A stretch of DNA of 64,000 nt. It comes from Palleronia sp. THAF1 (lineage in GTDB: Bacteria; Pseudomonadota; Alphaproteobacteria; Rhodobacterales; Rhodobacteraceae). Numbering within the stretch: the first letter of the stretch is position 1; each line of letters opens with the position of its first letter. Shown here one piece after another: positions 34,895 through 44,176 of this stretch. A program made the translations under genes and the position numbers. The DNA lies in assembly GCF_009363795.1 (NCBI RefSeq), contig NZ_CP045421.1, positions 1 through 64,000 of the forward strand, read 5' to 3'. The notes under the pieces were generated by a model, which was not told where the DNA came from, did no database searches, and saw nothing but the letters and a program-made list of their open reading frames with translations.

Positions 34895-36930
34895 ACAACT
34901 CCTGCTTCTCTTAGGTCTGGAATGGTATCGTGCCGGGCGGGACGGTGGGGCTGCGCAGCGGTGCCGTCTTGGGGGGCAGTGTCTGAAGCAGACGGCCCGG
35001 GCTCGTAGCCCGGCACGATTTCGGAGAGGATGGACACGACGAGCGATGCCGCGCCATGTCGGGCGGCAGCGTCCAGTGCGGCGATGCCGTCGCGCATCTC
35101 GTATAGGGGGCGCCCTTCGGTCGTGGCGACGTGGATGCCCTCGACCGCGCTTTTGGTGCGAACTTCCTTGGCGTCGAACAGCTCTTCGAAGAGCTTCTCT
35201 CCGGGGCGGATGCCGATCGTCTCGATCTTTATGTCGCGGCCCGGCACCATCCCGGCCAATCGGATCATCCGTTCGGCGATGTTCATGATCGGGATCGGCT
35301 CTCCCATATCCAGCACCATGATCTGCCCTTGGGACAGATCGCGCTGAAGCCCGCTGGCAGAGGCCAGAAGAGTCAGTTCGACTGCCTCGCGGATGGTCAT
35401 GAAGAACCGCGTCATGCGCGCGTCGGTGACCGTCAGCGGGCCGCCTTCGTCGATCTGGCGCTTGAACAGAGGGATCAGCGAGCCGGACGAGCCCAACACG
35501 TTGCCGAAGCGGACGGTCATGAACCGGGTGCCGCCGCGCTTGTCGAGCGCCTGGCAGTAAAGCTCTGCCACACGCTTCGTCGCGCCCATCACATTGGATG
35601 TGTTGACGGCCTTGTCGGTCGATATCTGGATCATCGCCAGCGCGCCGGTTTCCAGCGCCAGATCGGCGACGTTGCGGGCGCCGACCACGTTGGTCAACAC
35701 GCCCTCGCAGGGGTTGGCTTCGACGATGGGCACGTGCTTGAGAGCGGCAGCGTTGAAGACCAATTCCGGGCGGTGCGTGCGGAAGATCGTTGCCAGCCGG
35801 GCGCGATCACGGATGCAGCAGATGTAGGAATGGCGTTGGACCTTGGGGTAGTGACGGCCAAGGTCCATGTCGATCTGGTAGCTGTTCAGCTCGCAGCTTT
35901 CGATCAGGACGACCTGCGACGGACCCAAGGATGCGACCTGTCGCACCAGCTCGGACCCGATCGAGCCGCCTGCGCCCGTGATCATCACGCGGCGGCCTTT
36001 TACCAAGGATTGGATCGACTTGTAGTCGACCTTGGCTTCCTGCCGTTCCAGCAGGGCGTGGATGTCGATTGTCGCAAGATCGCCGGTCGGTCCCATCGGA
36101 CGCAAGGCGCTGAGACCGGGAAGCTGGGATACCGTGATGCCCGACGCCCGCGCCCAGCTGAAAAGCGGCTCCAGCGCCACGGTCGCTTGCCGGGTCAAGG
36201 GCTCTGTCAGGATGATCCGGTCCAGCGACACCGCCCGTTTTTCCAGCGTGGCGCGAACCGCGTCGCAGTCGTGGTAGTCGCCCAGGATCGGAATTCCGTG
36301 GATGCACGTGCCGACAGTATTCGAAATATCGTCGATGATACCGACCGGTGCATAGCGGATCGCAACCTGATTTCTCAACGACCGGAGAAAAAGCTCGCAA
36401 GCCGTGCCGCGACCGACAAGCAGGACCGAATCGGTCTGCTGCCCGTCTTCTGCTGCGGCAGTGACATGACGTGACCGGGAGGTCAGCAGATCCTGCCCGC
36501 GGAAGAAGGCGCGTGGGGCCGCGAGAAGGGACACAAGGACCAGCAGCATGACGATGTCGGCGCGGATGGTGGATTCGGTGACACCAGACAGGCGCACGCC
36601 CGACCCGAACACGGTGACGATCAGGACCGCCGCGACCGCCAACGACACCAGATCGCCAAGCGATACGAAACGCAGGTTCGAGCGATAGGTGACAACCGCC
36701 GGCAGGATCACGACGCCTGCCAAAAGCGCGATGATTAGCTGGATCCAGCCGACGGCGGCGGTGGGAACCGCGCCAGTGGCCAGATATGTCCCCAGAATGA
36801 ATGCCAGACCGCAAGCCGCGATGTCGGTTGCAAGCATGGCAATCGAGCGGCGCGAGCCGGAAACCAAAGCATCGAATGAACGGCGCTTCGAAACACCGCT
36901 CTGCTTATCGAAATACTCGAATAAAGCCAT
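34891..36930 (-). CDS. PglF/WbpM-like membrane-bound UDP-HexNAc 4,6-dehydratase
   Basis: 679 residues. Four transmembrane helices (about 30-50, 62-82, 92-110, 122-140), a CoA-binding-like Rossmann domain (about 165-290), then the extended SDR domain with MITGAGGSIGSELVR (317-329). The catalytic motif is STDKAVNTSNVMGATK (about 437-452), with Met in the Tyr position, as in WbpM and PglF. These enzymes make UDP-2-acetamido-2,6-dideoxy-4-keto-hexose. It leads the minus-strand operon dehydratase-aminotransferase-GT4. A perfect 17-bp palindrome lies about 135 bp upstream. Confidence 0.93.
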   Translation of the reverse strand: MALFEYFDKQSGVSKRRSFDALVSGSRRSIAMLATDIAACGLAFILGTYLATGAVPTAAVGWIQLIIALLAGVVILPAVVTYRSNLRFVSLGDLVSLAVAAVLIVTVFGSGVRLSGVTESTIRADIVMLLVLVSLLAAPRAFFRGQDLLTSRSRHVTAAAEDGQQTDSVLLVGRGTACELFLRSLRNQVAIRYAPVGIIDDISNTVGTCIHGIPILGDYHDCDAVRATLEKRAVSLDRIILTEPLTRQATVALEPLFSWARASGITVSQLPGLSALRPMGPTGDLATIDIHALLERQEAKVDYKSIQSLVKGRRVMITGAGGSIGSELVRQVASLGPSQVVLIESCELNSYQIDMDLGRHYPKVQRHSYICCIRDRARLATIFRTHRPELVFNAAALKHVPIVEANPCEGVLTNVVGARNVADLALETGALAMIQISTDKAVNTSNVMGATKRVAELYCQALDKRGGTRFMTVRFGNVLGSSGSLIPLFKRQIDEGGPLTVTDARMTRFFMTIREAVELTLLASASGLQRDLSQGQIMVLDMGEPIPIMNIAERMIRLAGMVPGRDIKIETIGIRPGEKLFEELFDAKEVRTKSAVEGIHVATTEGRPLYEMRDGIAALDAAARHGAASLVVSILSEIVPGYEPGPSASDTAPQDGTAAQPHRPARHDTIPDLREAGVV

Positions 36931-37064
36931 GATTGCGTCCCCACGGTAATTAGGCAGCCAGAAAGTCCGACGCCTTGATTATGCGCGGTAACTTCCACTG
37001 ATGAAGGGCCAATGTGGGTGGGTATTCGGATGCGCCGATAAACTACAATCGGGCGATGATTGGC

Positions 37065-37081
37065 GCTGTGTCGGACACAGC
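37065..37081. promoter_or_regulatory. perfect 17-bp palindrome upstream of the PglF-like operon
   Basis: GCTGTGTC-G-GACACAGC, two 8-bp arms around one base, between the dehydratase start (36930) and the LuxR-gene terminator (37125). Size and position suit a binding site for a dimeric regulator; the LuxR-type protein next door is an obvious candidate. Confidence 0.5.
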
Positions 37082-37124
37082 ACTGTTCAAAGGAGGTAGG
37101 GATTCAGCATAGGTATCAGACAAG

Positions 37125-37151
37125 AAAAAAACGCCGCGAAAATTCGCGGCG
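37125..37151 (-). terminator. rho-independent terminator of the LuxR-type regulator gene
   Basis: On the minus strand CGCCGCGAA-tt-TTCGCGGCG forms a 9-bp stem followed directly by a run of T (7 A on the plus strand, 37125-37131). It lies 30 bp after the regulator stop at 37181 and is the clearest terminator in the window. Confidence 0.9.
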
Positions 37152-37180
37152 CTTCATGTCGGTTACTGATCGAATTGTGT

Positions 37181-37795
37181 TCAGGAATTCAGTTTGGGCT
37201 GATCGAATCCGTGACGCACGGCCCAGACGGCGGCCTGGGTCCGATTCGAGACCCCAAGCTTTCGCATGATCGCCTTGACGTGAACCTTCGTCGTCGCCTC
37301 GGCTATTCCTACCGATCTTGAGATTTCCTTGTTGCAGTAGCCCTTTGCAAGGCACCGGATGACCACCATCTCTTTGGCGGACAATGGCACGTAAGCAACA
37401 TCTTTCGGTATGCCGGCAAGATGTTCCGCAAGGACCGACGGCAGAGCGATTTCGTTCAGGGCAACGATCTGGATGGTCGCCCTGAGCACGGATGAGGACA
37501 CGGTCTCCAACTGGTAACCACGGATGCCACGGTCAATAAGACTGACCAGATTCGAATGGCTGAACTTGGGCGCGATTACGATGATTCGGATATTCTCTTC
37601 CGTGAACTTTGCGTTCTCATCTATCTCGTTCAGCAAATCGGTTTCGTGAACGATCAGTTGCACGCAACGATAAGCAGCGGCTGCCCGCCGCGCGTCGTGG
37701 ACCGTCTCGAATTCAAGAACTTCCTGGTCCCCTAGCAGAGACTTTATCGCGTTTCTAAAGAAAACGCTCGTGCTGCAAATTCCAACTTTGAACAT
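37181..37795 (-). CDS. LuxR/FixJ-type regulator with degenerate receiver domain
   Basis: 204 residues from the ATG at 37795 (AAGGGGG 6 bases upstream); an in-frame start at 37831 is less likely. The N-terminal about 120 residues have a receiver-like alternation, but the phospho-acceptor position reads LIVHETDLLNE without the normal Asp context, so phosphorylation is doubtful. The C-terminal GerE HTH is clear (LSAKEMVVIRCLAKGYCNKE, ISRSVGIAEATTKVHVKAIM, RKLGVSNRTQAAV). It stands alone with its own terminator in the middle of the EPS locus and is likely its regulator. The 175-bp AT-rich upstream gap should hold its promoter. Confidence 0.88.
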   Translation of the reverse strand: MFKVGICSTSVFFRNAIKSLLGDQEVLEFETVHDARRAAAAYRCVQLIVHETDLLNEIDENAKFTEENIRIIVIAPKFSHSNLVSLIDRGIRGYQLETVSSSVLRATIQIVALNEIALPSVLAEHLAGIPKDVAYVPLSAKEMVVIRCLAKGYCNKEISRSVGIAEATTKVHVKAIMRKLGVSNRTQAAVWAVRHGFDQPKLNS

Positions 37796-37970
37796 ATCGA
37801 ACCCCCTTCTCAGGAAAAGTAATTTCTCCAACCCACGGCTTTACTTTACACCCTCGGCAAAAATCTTCCTACACCTAAAGTCGAACAATTTTCTGGTTGT
37901 TAACATTTTGTAAATCAATGTTTTTTCTCGGCGCCGCACCGCCTTACAACCATAGCGTGCGCCAGTTGGA

Positions 37971-38813
37971 CTAGGCTTCCTGCCCTTGCGGCAACTTTCC
38001 GCCCGAATCGGTTAGAGCTATCCCCATTTCAGAAAGTCCAGACGAAACTGGTGCAAGGTACTGCTCCATCCGCTTGCGAAGGGTCGGCTCCAACGGCGGG
38101 TACTGAACAGGTGCTGTCAGCAGGGTGCGCACCGCTTCGAACGACCGGCTGCCACGCAACGGCGCGACCAGCGGTTTCAACGGAGCAAGGGCCCGGCGGA
38201 TACCAAGTGGCAGAAGCTCTGAAGTGGAGTCGTTGATCTTCTTGCGGGCCTGGGGCGCAATCGCGCGCGGTGCAAGGCCCAAGTGGTGGCGGATCCCGTC
38301 GAGCGTGGCCTGTGGATGACTGGCGACACTCTCATAAGAGGTCACATACAGAGCATCCGCCGGATAAAAGGACAGCAGACGTTTCAGGTGCAGATCGTAC
38401 CGCGACACCGACAAAAAGCGTTTGTCGGCCGCGCGCTCAGGGTCGAGATAGGCCTCGATATCCGCCGTTACGCTGCCGCGCCGGAAGTACATGCAGTAGT
38501 CTGAATAGGCCCGTTCGACCGGATCGCGCAGAACGGCCACCAGGCGGACATGGGGCAGGGCCTTGAACATCCGCTCCGCGGCGATGGGCGTGTCCATGTA
38601 GGTGTTCGACTTCTCACCGATTAGCCGCGCGCCGGGATGGGGGGTGAACTGGTCCGTGTACCAGTCCAAGCCGCGCTCATACTCGCGCGAGAAAAAATGC
38701 AGCTCCGGGTCCGGCATGTAGATGGCAGGATCGTCCTGAAGCTGGTGCCGAAGCCAGGTCGTTGCGGATTTCGCCGCGCCGACGACCAGAAAGTCGATGT
38801 GATCCGTGGTCAT
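37971..38813 (-). CDS. sulfotransferase (PAPS-dependent)
   Basis: 280 residues. FLVVGAAKSATTWLRHQL is the 5'-phosphosulfate loop, and VRLVAVLRDPVERAYSDY the 3'-phosphate-binding motif with its Arg and Ser; KFLS-like KRFLSVSRYDLHLKRLLSF follows. This is the carbohydrate sulfotransferase type related to heparan-sulfate enzymes. In an EPS locus it should sulfate the polymer or a lipid-linked precursor. It lies 24 bp after the OPX gene stop region, same strand, so probably cotranscribed. A second enzyme of the family is at 62294. Confidence 0.9.
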   Translation of the reverse strand: MTTDHIDFLVVGAAKSATTWLRHQLQDDPAIYMPDPELHFFSREYERGLDWYTDQFTPHPGARLIGEKSNTYMDTPIAAERMFKALPHVRLVAVLRDPVERAYSDYCMYFRRGSVTADIEAYLDPERAADKRFLSVSRYDLHLKRLLSFYPADALYVTSYESVASHPQATLDGIRHHLGLAPRAIAPQARKKINDSTSELLPLGIRRALAPLKPLVAPLRGSRSFEAVRTLLTAPVQYPPLEPTLRKRMEQYLAPVSSGLSEMGIALTDSGGKLPQGQEA

Positions 38814-38837
38814 GTTCCCAGTGTCCTTTTGCAGTGA

Positions 38838-40061
38838 CTAGTCGTTCGCCGTTGCCACGATCAGCGTGTCACCGGGATTCAACGGTGTTTCTGGCTGCAC
38901 TGCGCGTGGGGTCGGATCGTCGGCGGACACACGGGAGGTGCGCAGCGAGACGGGACCTGACTGAGAATCTAGACGACTGGCAGAGACCAGCGTCTCTTCC
39001 AGTTCCAGATCCCTGCGTCGATCGCGTGCGGCGGACAGATCGTTCAGGATTTCGAGCTTCATGTCCTGCCGCAATGCATCGCGGCGTTCACGCGCCTTGC
39101 TCAGATCCTGTTCCAGCGTCAGCCGCTGGGTCGTCAGGTCGATTTCCCGCAGACGCAGACCCGAGAGGCGCGCTTCGGCTGACGAAAGGTCGTTGGCCCG
39201 CGCCAATCCCCGATCGAGCAGGTCCTGCCTGCGTGCTGCGTCCTCTTCCGCGCGGGCGATATCGGCGGCGATCAGGTCGGACTGGCGTACCAGCCCGTCC
39301 GCCACCTGGTTCAGCACGTCGATCAACGTGTCGATAGACTTCGTGCGGTCCGCCAGCGTTTCGGCACGGGCCTGCATGATCTGACGCTCGATGGCCACAA
39401 GGTCGGAGCGAGTGCCCAGATTGGCGGGGGCGGTGAAATCCGTGGCTTCGTCAAGCTCGGCCTCTAGCCGTGCGATCCGCAGATCGACGCGCAGCAGACC
39501 CTCACGCGTTCGCGCTTCGCGCGCGAAAAGGCCGAATTCGCCATCGGGCATAGTGCGAAAGACGCCACCCGCCATCGCCACGGCCTGCCTGACGGTCAGT
39601 CCCGGACGATAGACGATATCGCCGGGGGTCATGACATGGCCCGAAACGGTGACGGGCGGGCGCGCCCCGATCTCAACCGAGACGGACGGCGCCGAGGCAG
39701 ACCCGGATGAACTGTGCAGCGCCTCTGCAAGAGCATCAGCAACATCGGCAGGATCGCGCCCGGCAGCCGGGATGCGCCCCGCCATCGGAAACATGAAATA
39801 ACCATCAGGCTGCACCTGTACGGTGCCGCTGATCCCGGCCCATTCGGTGTAACTTGCAGTGACGGCGTCCCACAGGCCCGCCCGCACGGTCAGACTGTCA
39901 CCGACACCGATCCGCGCATCAGGCGCGCTCTTCGTCCCGACGATCTGTACGGTCGTGTCCGGCACCGCGGCCAACTGCGTCTGCGCGTCGGTGGAATGTG
40001 CGGCCAATGCAGCCACCAGACCGACCGAGCAAAAGCGCAGTGTGGAGGCGGGCTTTATCAT
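38838..40061 (-). CDS. outer-membrane polysaccharide export protein (OPX, ExoF/Wza type)
   Basis: 407 residues with a signal peptide (cut near HSTDAQTQ). The Poly_export domain (IGVGDSLTVRAG, VQVQPDGYFMFPMAGRIPAAG) is followed by an SLBB domain (VTVSGHVMTPGDIVYRPGLT, AVAMAGGV) and a long coiled-coil C-terminal part with few glycines (about 190-360). The coiled-coil form is known from ExoF-like OPX proteins of alphaproteobacteria. It is the partner of the Wzc-like kinase. It has no lipobox that I can see. The OPX gene is on the minus strand, divergent from the flippase gene at 40154. Confidence 0.9.
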   Translation of the reverse strand: MIKPASTLRFCSVGLVAALAAHSTDAQTQLAAVPDTTVQIVGTKSAPDARIGVGDSLTVRAGLWDAVTASYTEWAGISGTVQVQPDGYFMFPMAGRIPAAGRDPADVADALAEALHSSSGSASAPSVSVEIGARPPVTVSGHVMTPGDIVYRPGLTVRQAVAMAGGVFRTMPDGEFGLFAREARTREGLLRVDLRIARLEAELDEATDFTAPANLGTRSDLVAIERQIMQARAETLADRTKSIDTLIDVLNQVADGLVRQSDLIAADIARAEEDAARRQDLLDRGLARANDLSSAEARLSGLRLREIDLTTQRLTLEQDLSKARERRDALRQDMKLEILNDLSAARDRRRDLELEETLVSASRLDSQSGPVSLRTSRVSADDPTPRAVQPETPLNPGDTLIVATAND

Positions 40062-40153
40062 ACTTTCGGGTTCCAGACTGGCCGTTTGAGGTTTGGCGGT
40101 GTCGCCATGGTTCGGCGTAGGTTCATGGCGGAATATGCTGGGAAAAGGCGCTT

Positions 40154-41506
40154 TTGCGTATGATTCATTCGGCTAGGTATGCTGCCATTCGGCGGATGAC
40201 TCAGACCTTCGACGGTCTGTGGGCGGGTCTTTGGGCAATCCTGTCCTCGAACGTCATCGTTGCCGTGCTGACTTTTGCGACGCTGGCGCTGACATCGCGG
40301 GCGCTGGCACCGGCCGGGCTGGGCCTGCTGGTCCTGATCGAAGCTTACGGAAGGTTGTTCGATCAGATCCTGCGACTGGAGCCGACTCAGGCCCTGATCC
40401 GTCTGGCGACCGATCAGAAGAACAATCCAGACGGCGCACCGTTTCGGCGGCTGATCAAATTCGGCATCCTGCTGGACGTGGCCGGGTCCGTTCTGGCGGC
40501 GACGGCGGCGATCTTGTTGCTGCCCTTTGTCGGAGGGTGGTTCGGTTTCGATGATACCGGCAGCGGGCTTGTGCTACTGTTTTGCCTGACGCTTCTGGTT
40601 CCAGCGCCGATGACGGCGCGCGCGCTGCTACGCCTGTTCGACCGTTTCAGCCTTTATGCGCGGATCAATGTCGCGACGGCGCTGCTGCGGCTGGCGGGAA
40701 CGGTCCTGTTGTACTGGCTGGGGGCAGAGATCCAGCATTTCGTGATCCTGCTCTGCGCTGTGTCCCTGTTCGAGCGTCTGGCCCCCAGCGTGGTTTGCTG
40801 GCCGATCCTGCAGCGCGCATCGGGACGCGGCGTGATGGCAACGCCCCTGCGGGGACTGCTGGGCGAGAACACCGGGCTGTGGCGCTTCATCTGGGCCGCG
40901 AACCTGAGCGTCCTGGCGCGCGGATCGACTCGGCAATTCGACGTTCCGATCCTGAGCGGTTTCGTTGGTCTGACGGAAATCGGACTATACGTGCTGGCCA
41001 AACGCTTTGCGATGCTTCTGATCCGTGTCGGCAGCCCCGTGCAACTGGTCGTCTACCCCCGCATGTGCGAGCTGGTTTCCCGCGGAGATAGCGCCCGGAT
41101 TGCCCAATTCGTCACCGCGATGATGGTCTGTTTCGCAAGCCTGTCGGTGGTTGGGCTGGCGGTGTTCTACCTGATCGGCACGCCCTTGGTCGCGACCGTG
41201 TTCGGCGCGGAGTTTACCGCCGCCGTTCCGCTGATTCTGGTGCAGCTTGTCGGCGCCTGCCTGTTGCTGATGGGCACGATCCTGAACTCGGCATTGCAGG
41301 CGGTGCGCCGCGAAGGACAGTTGCTGACGATATCGGTGATCGCGGCACTTCTGTTCTTCCTGCCGATCCCGATACTCGTGCCAGCCTATGGGATCATCGC
41401 TGCGTGCTACCTGTTCGCCGGGGTCGGGGCGATCGTGGTCCTGGGATGCGCGCTGTCGTTTCGATCCGCGCTGCGCGCGTCACCTCAGCGCCCCGCCAGA
41501 GAATGA
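40154..41506 (+). CDS. Wzx-type flippase (MOP superfamily)
   Basis: 450 residues with about 12-14 transmembrane helices and the family's N-terminal helix pair (SSNVIVAVLTFATLALTSR, ALAPAGLGLLVLIEAYGRLF). The TTG at 40154 has AAGG 5-6 bases upstream; ATGs at 40160 and 40196 are alternatives. It should move the lipid-linked repeat unit across the inner membrane for the Wzy-like polymerase. Its end overlaps the convergent GT4 gene by 22 bp. Confidence 0.87.
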   Translation: MRMIHSARYAAIRRMTQTFDGLWAGLWAILSSNVIVAVLTFATLALTSRALAPAGLGLLVLIEAYGRLFDQILRLEPTQALIRLATDQKNNPDGAPFRRLIKFGILLDVAGSVLAATAAILLLPFVGGWFGFDDTGSGLVLLFCLTLLVPAPMTARALLRLFDRFSLYARINVATALLRLAGTVLLYWLGAEIQHFVILLCAVSLFERLAPSVVCWPILQRASGRGVMATPLRGLLGENTGLWRFIWAANLSVLARGSTRQFDVPILSGFVGLTEIGLYVLAKRFAMLLIRVGSPVQLVVYPRMCELVSRGDSARIAQFVTAMMVCFASLSVVGLAVFYLIGTPLVATVFGAEFTAAVPLILVQLVGACLLLMGTILNSALQAVRREGQLLTISVIAALLFFLPIPILVPAYGIIAACYLFAGVGAIVVLGCALSFRSALRASPQRPARE

Positions 41507-42651
41507 ACCGCCGGGCCGGTGTCCGGCACGCGACGGGGCTCGGTGATCTGGCGATACATGTCACGATGCGCTGCGGCGTAGCTGCGAAGCGAGAAGTTCG
41601 ACACGACGCGGTCCCGGTCGCGCATCCCCAGCCTGTGACGCTCGGCGGGTGACAGCCTTGCCAAAGCCGACAGCACCTGCGCCATCTTGTCGTCGTGGCG
41701 TGGGGGTACGATGCGGTCGGGATCCCCCAGCAGCCAGCGGCCATCGCCAACGTCTGTGGTAACCGACGGCACGCCCGCCGCCATCGCTTCGCCCATGGCC
41801 AGAGAGAACGCTTCTCCCCAAGCCGAACAAAGCGCAAAGATGTCGAAGCCGGGTACGATTTCTTCCATGTCAGAGCGCGCGGGCAGGGTGGTCACCCGGT
41901 CGTCCAGACCCAGAACCTGCGCGGCCAGCCGGGCGGGGCCTTCGGGCTGCCCTTCGCCGACCAGAACAAGATGCGCGTCGACCCCGTCCGCCACCATCCG
42001 GTTCAGCGCACGCACCAGCATGCCCACGTCCTTCATTGGATGATTGCGGGTGACGTTTCCGATGATGACACGCTCTGGCGGAATGCCCGCCAGATCGACC
42101 AACCGCCCCCGCGCCTCTGCGTTGGGATGAAATACGTCGCAATCGATGCCGTTCGGAATCACCACCCGGCGATCCCTGGCGAAGCCGATCGCCTCGTGCT
42201 GTTCAGAAATGCTGTGCCCGCAGTAGGCGACCGCCGCGCTGCGTCGGGAAATCGGAGCCAACATCCGCAGCATTACCCGTGTCGGCAAGCGCTCGTTCCT
42301 GGGGTTCTGAAGCGAGTGATGGATTCCCATGACCAATGGCACGTCCCGCGGAGCGGTCAATCCGGCGGCAAGACAGCCGTGGTACATCCAGCCGTGAACG
42401 ACGTCCGGTTTGCGGTCCCGCAGGATCCTGCTCAGCTTGCGCAGGGCGAACGGAAGGCGGGCAGGGCTTTTCATGCCAAGATCGAACACCTCTATACCAA
42501 GACGCTCCAGTTCGAACCGGGTCCGGCCGCCGGGGGTCAGGGATATGACCTCATGCGTGTCGCAACTGGTGCAAGCCACTTCAAGAAAGCGGCGCAGCAT
42601 GATTTGCGCACCACCGATATCCAAGGTTGTCGTGACATGAATGATGTGCAT
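41485..42651 (-). CDS. glycosyltransferase, GT4 family
   Basis: 388 residues from the ATG at 42651, which follows GAGAGGA by 5 bases. N-terminal VTTTLDIGGAQIMLRRFLE and VVHGWMYHGCLAAGL, donor site CSAWGEAFSLAMGEAMAAG. It resembles the capsular/EPS transferases that act on polyprenyl-linked acceptors. The gap 42652-42834 to the divergent phosphoglycosyltransferase gene should contain both promoters. Confidence 0.87.
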   Translation of the reverse strand: MHIIHVTTTLDIGGAQIMLRRFLEVACTSCDTHEVISLTPGGRTRFELERLGIEVFDLGMKSPARLPFALRKLSRILRDRKPDVVHGWMYHGCLAAGLTAPRDVPLVMGIHHSLQNPRNERLPTRVMLRMLAPISRRSAAVAYCGHSISEQHEAIGFARDRRVVIPNGIDCDVFHPNAEARGRLVDLAGIPPERVIIGNVTRNHPMKDVGMLVRALNRMVADGVDAHLVLVGEGQPEGPARLAAQVLGLDDRVTTLPARSDMEEIVPGFDIFALCSAWGEAFSLAMGEAMAAGVPSVTTDVGDGRWLLGDPDRIVPPRHDDKMAQVLSALARLSPAERHRLGMRDRDRVVSNFSLRSYAAAHRDMYRQITEPRRVPDTGPAVHSLAGR

Positions 42652-42834
42652 CCGGTCCTCTCGGGCTGGTGAGTGTGCGTCGCATGGCGGGTTCAGCAAA
42701 CAGGCCGAGAGGACGGCAGGATAGTCCTTCGTCCGCTCAGTTTACCGCTCGAAAGGCTTAGATGCCTATCACGACGATCAATTGTGCAGCGTTTGCCCCT
42801 CGGTAGCGTGACCTTGAATTGCCGAGGGAACAGC

Positions 42835-43464
42835 GTGCCAAGAACCGTTGAAATCATACTGACAGTCGCGTTGTTGGTCTGCGTCGCGCCGTTGGCCGTC
42901 GCTGTGGCGATTGCCGTCCGGGCAGAGCTTGGCCGTCCGATACTCTTTCGGCAGATCCGATCGGGCCAATGGGGCGAGAGGATAGCGATCTACAAGTTCC
43001 GCAGCATGACCGACGCGCGGGACGCAGCCGGCGCGTTGTTGCCAGATGCCGCGCGGACCGGGCGCGTCGGGCACACGATCCGCCGTTTCCGCCTGGATGA
43101 GATCCCACAGCTATTGTCGATCCTGCGCGGCGATACCGCGCTGGTCGGCCCGCGCCCGCTTCTGGAAGAGACGGTCAGGGAGTTCGATCTGGCGGGCGAA
43201 GCCCGCGGCGCCGTGCGGCCCGGTCTGACCGGGTGGGCGCAAGTGAACGGCAACAGCCGTCTCGCGAACGTCGAAAAAATCTGCATGGACCTTTGGTATG
43301 TTTACCGGCGGGATACCTGGCTGGATTTCAGGATCCTGTGGCTCACGCTGGTTACTCTTGTGCGGGGTGAAACGCGATCGGAACGCCGGATCGCCGCCGC
43401 CTGTGCTTGGCTCAAGGACGGGGCGAATTTTAACTTCCCCCCGGAAATGCGGCGGCACCCATGA
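42835..43464 (+). CDS. small polyprenyl-phosphate phosphoglycosyltransferase (PglC-like)
   Basis: 209 residues from a GTG at 42835 with GAGGGA 5 bases upstream; the frame opens earlier but the family starts at the membrane helix. One N-terminal re-entrant hydrophobic helix (VEIILTVALLVCVAPLAVA) is followed by the monotopic PGT core: IYKFRSMTDARD, RRFRLDEIPQLLSILRGD with the Asp-Glu catalytic dyad (about 88-89), and LVGPRPLL. The short form without extra helices is the PglC type. It starts the repeat unit by moving a phospho-sugar to undecaprenyl phosphate; the PglF-like and aminotransferase genes suggest a bacillosamine-like sugar. Overlaps the PIG-L gene by ATGA. Confidence 0.92.
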   Translation: MPRTVEIILTVALLVCVAPLAVAVAIAVRAELGRPILFRQIRSGQWGERIAIYKFRSMTDARDAAGALLPDAARTGRVGHTIRRFRLDEIPQLLSILRGDTALVGPRPLLEETVREFDLAGEARGAVRPGLTGWAQVNGNSRLANVEKICMDLWYVYRRDTWLDFRILWLTLVTLVRGETRSERRIAAACAWLKDGANFNFPPEMRRHP

Positions 43465-44147
43465 TTCTGCCCGTACCCGACACCGGACCGGTGCTGGTCA
43501 TCGCACCGCACCCTGACGACGAAGTTCTTGGCGTTGGCGGCACGATTGCCCGCCTCTCCCGTGCTGGCCGCGAGGTTCACGTCTGCATCGCGACCCGCGG
43601 CCGGGTCGAGCGGTTCGGGCAGGAACAGGTAGATACCGTTCGGCGTGAGGCGCGAGCCGCCCACGATATACTTGGCGTGGAACACACGCACTGGCTGGAC
43701 CACGAAGCCGCCGCACTCGACACCGAAGCGCACGGCGATCTGAACCGCAGCCTGGCGGACCTTGTGAAGCGCATCGGCGCGCAGGTGCTGTTCGTGCCGC
43801 ATGTGGGTGACATTCATCTGGATCACCAACTGGTTTTCCTGTCCGCGATGGTCGCCGCGCGGCCCGCACAGCAACAGTATCCCGCCGCCATCTTCGCCTA
43901 TGAGACGCTGTCGGAAACGAACTGGAATGCGCCCTACCTGACGCCGCCTTTCGTGCCGAACGTCTTCGTCGACATCTCGGAAACGCTGGACACCAAGCTG
44001 GCGGCCTTCTCGGCCTTTGCCAGCCAGGTCCGGCCCAGCCCCGCCGAACGCTCGATTTCTGCCCTGTCAGCCTTGGCCACCCTGCGTGGGGCGACGGTGC
44101 ATCGCCACGCGGCCGAAGCGTTCGTGGCGATCCGGCAGTGCTACTGA
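43461..44147 (+). CDS. PIG-L/LmbE-type N-acetyl-sugar deacetylase
   Basis: 228 residues. VLVIAPHPDDEVLGVGGT supplies the zinc-binding HPDDE motif and HVGDIHLDHQL the third His. Known members de-N-acetylate GlcNAc-containing lipids, mycothiol precursors or other small amino sugars. It starts inside the stop of the PglC-like gene, which suggests that it acts on the primer sugar, either on the nucleotide or on the lipid-linked form, or on a bacillosamine-like intermediate. No signal peptide, so cytoplasmic. Confidence 0.88.
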   Translation: MILPVPDTGPVLVIAPHPDDEVLGVGGTIARLSRAGREVHVCIATRGRVERFGQEQVDTVRREARAAHDILGVEHTHWLDHEAAALDTEAHGDLNRSLADLVKRIGAQVLFVPHVGDIHLDHQLVFLSAMVAARPAQQQYPAAIFAYETLSETNWNAPYLTPPFVPNVFVDISETLDTKLAAFSAFASQVRPSPAERSISALSALATLRGATVHRHAAEAFVAIRQCY

Positions 44148-44176
44148 AACCCGCAAATTGATAAGGAATTTCTGCC

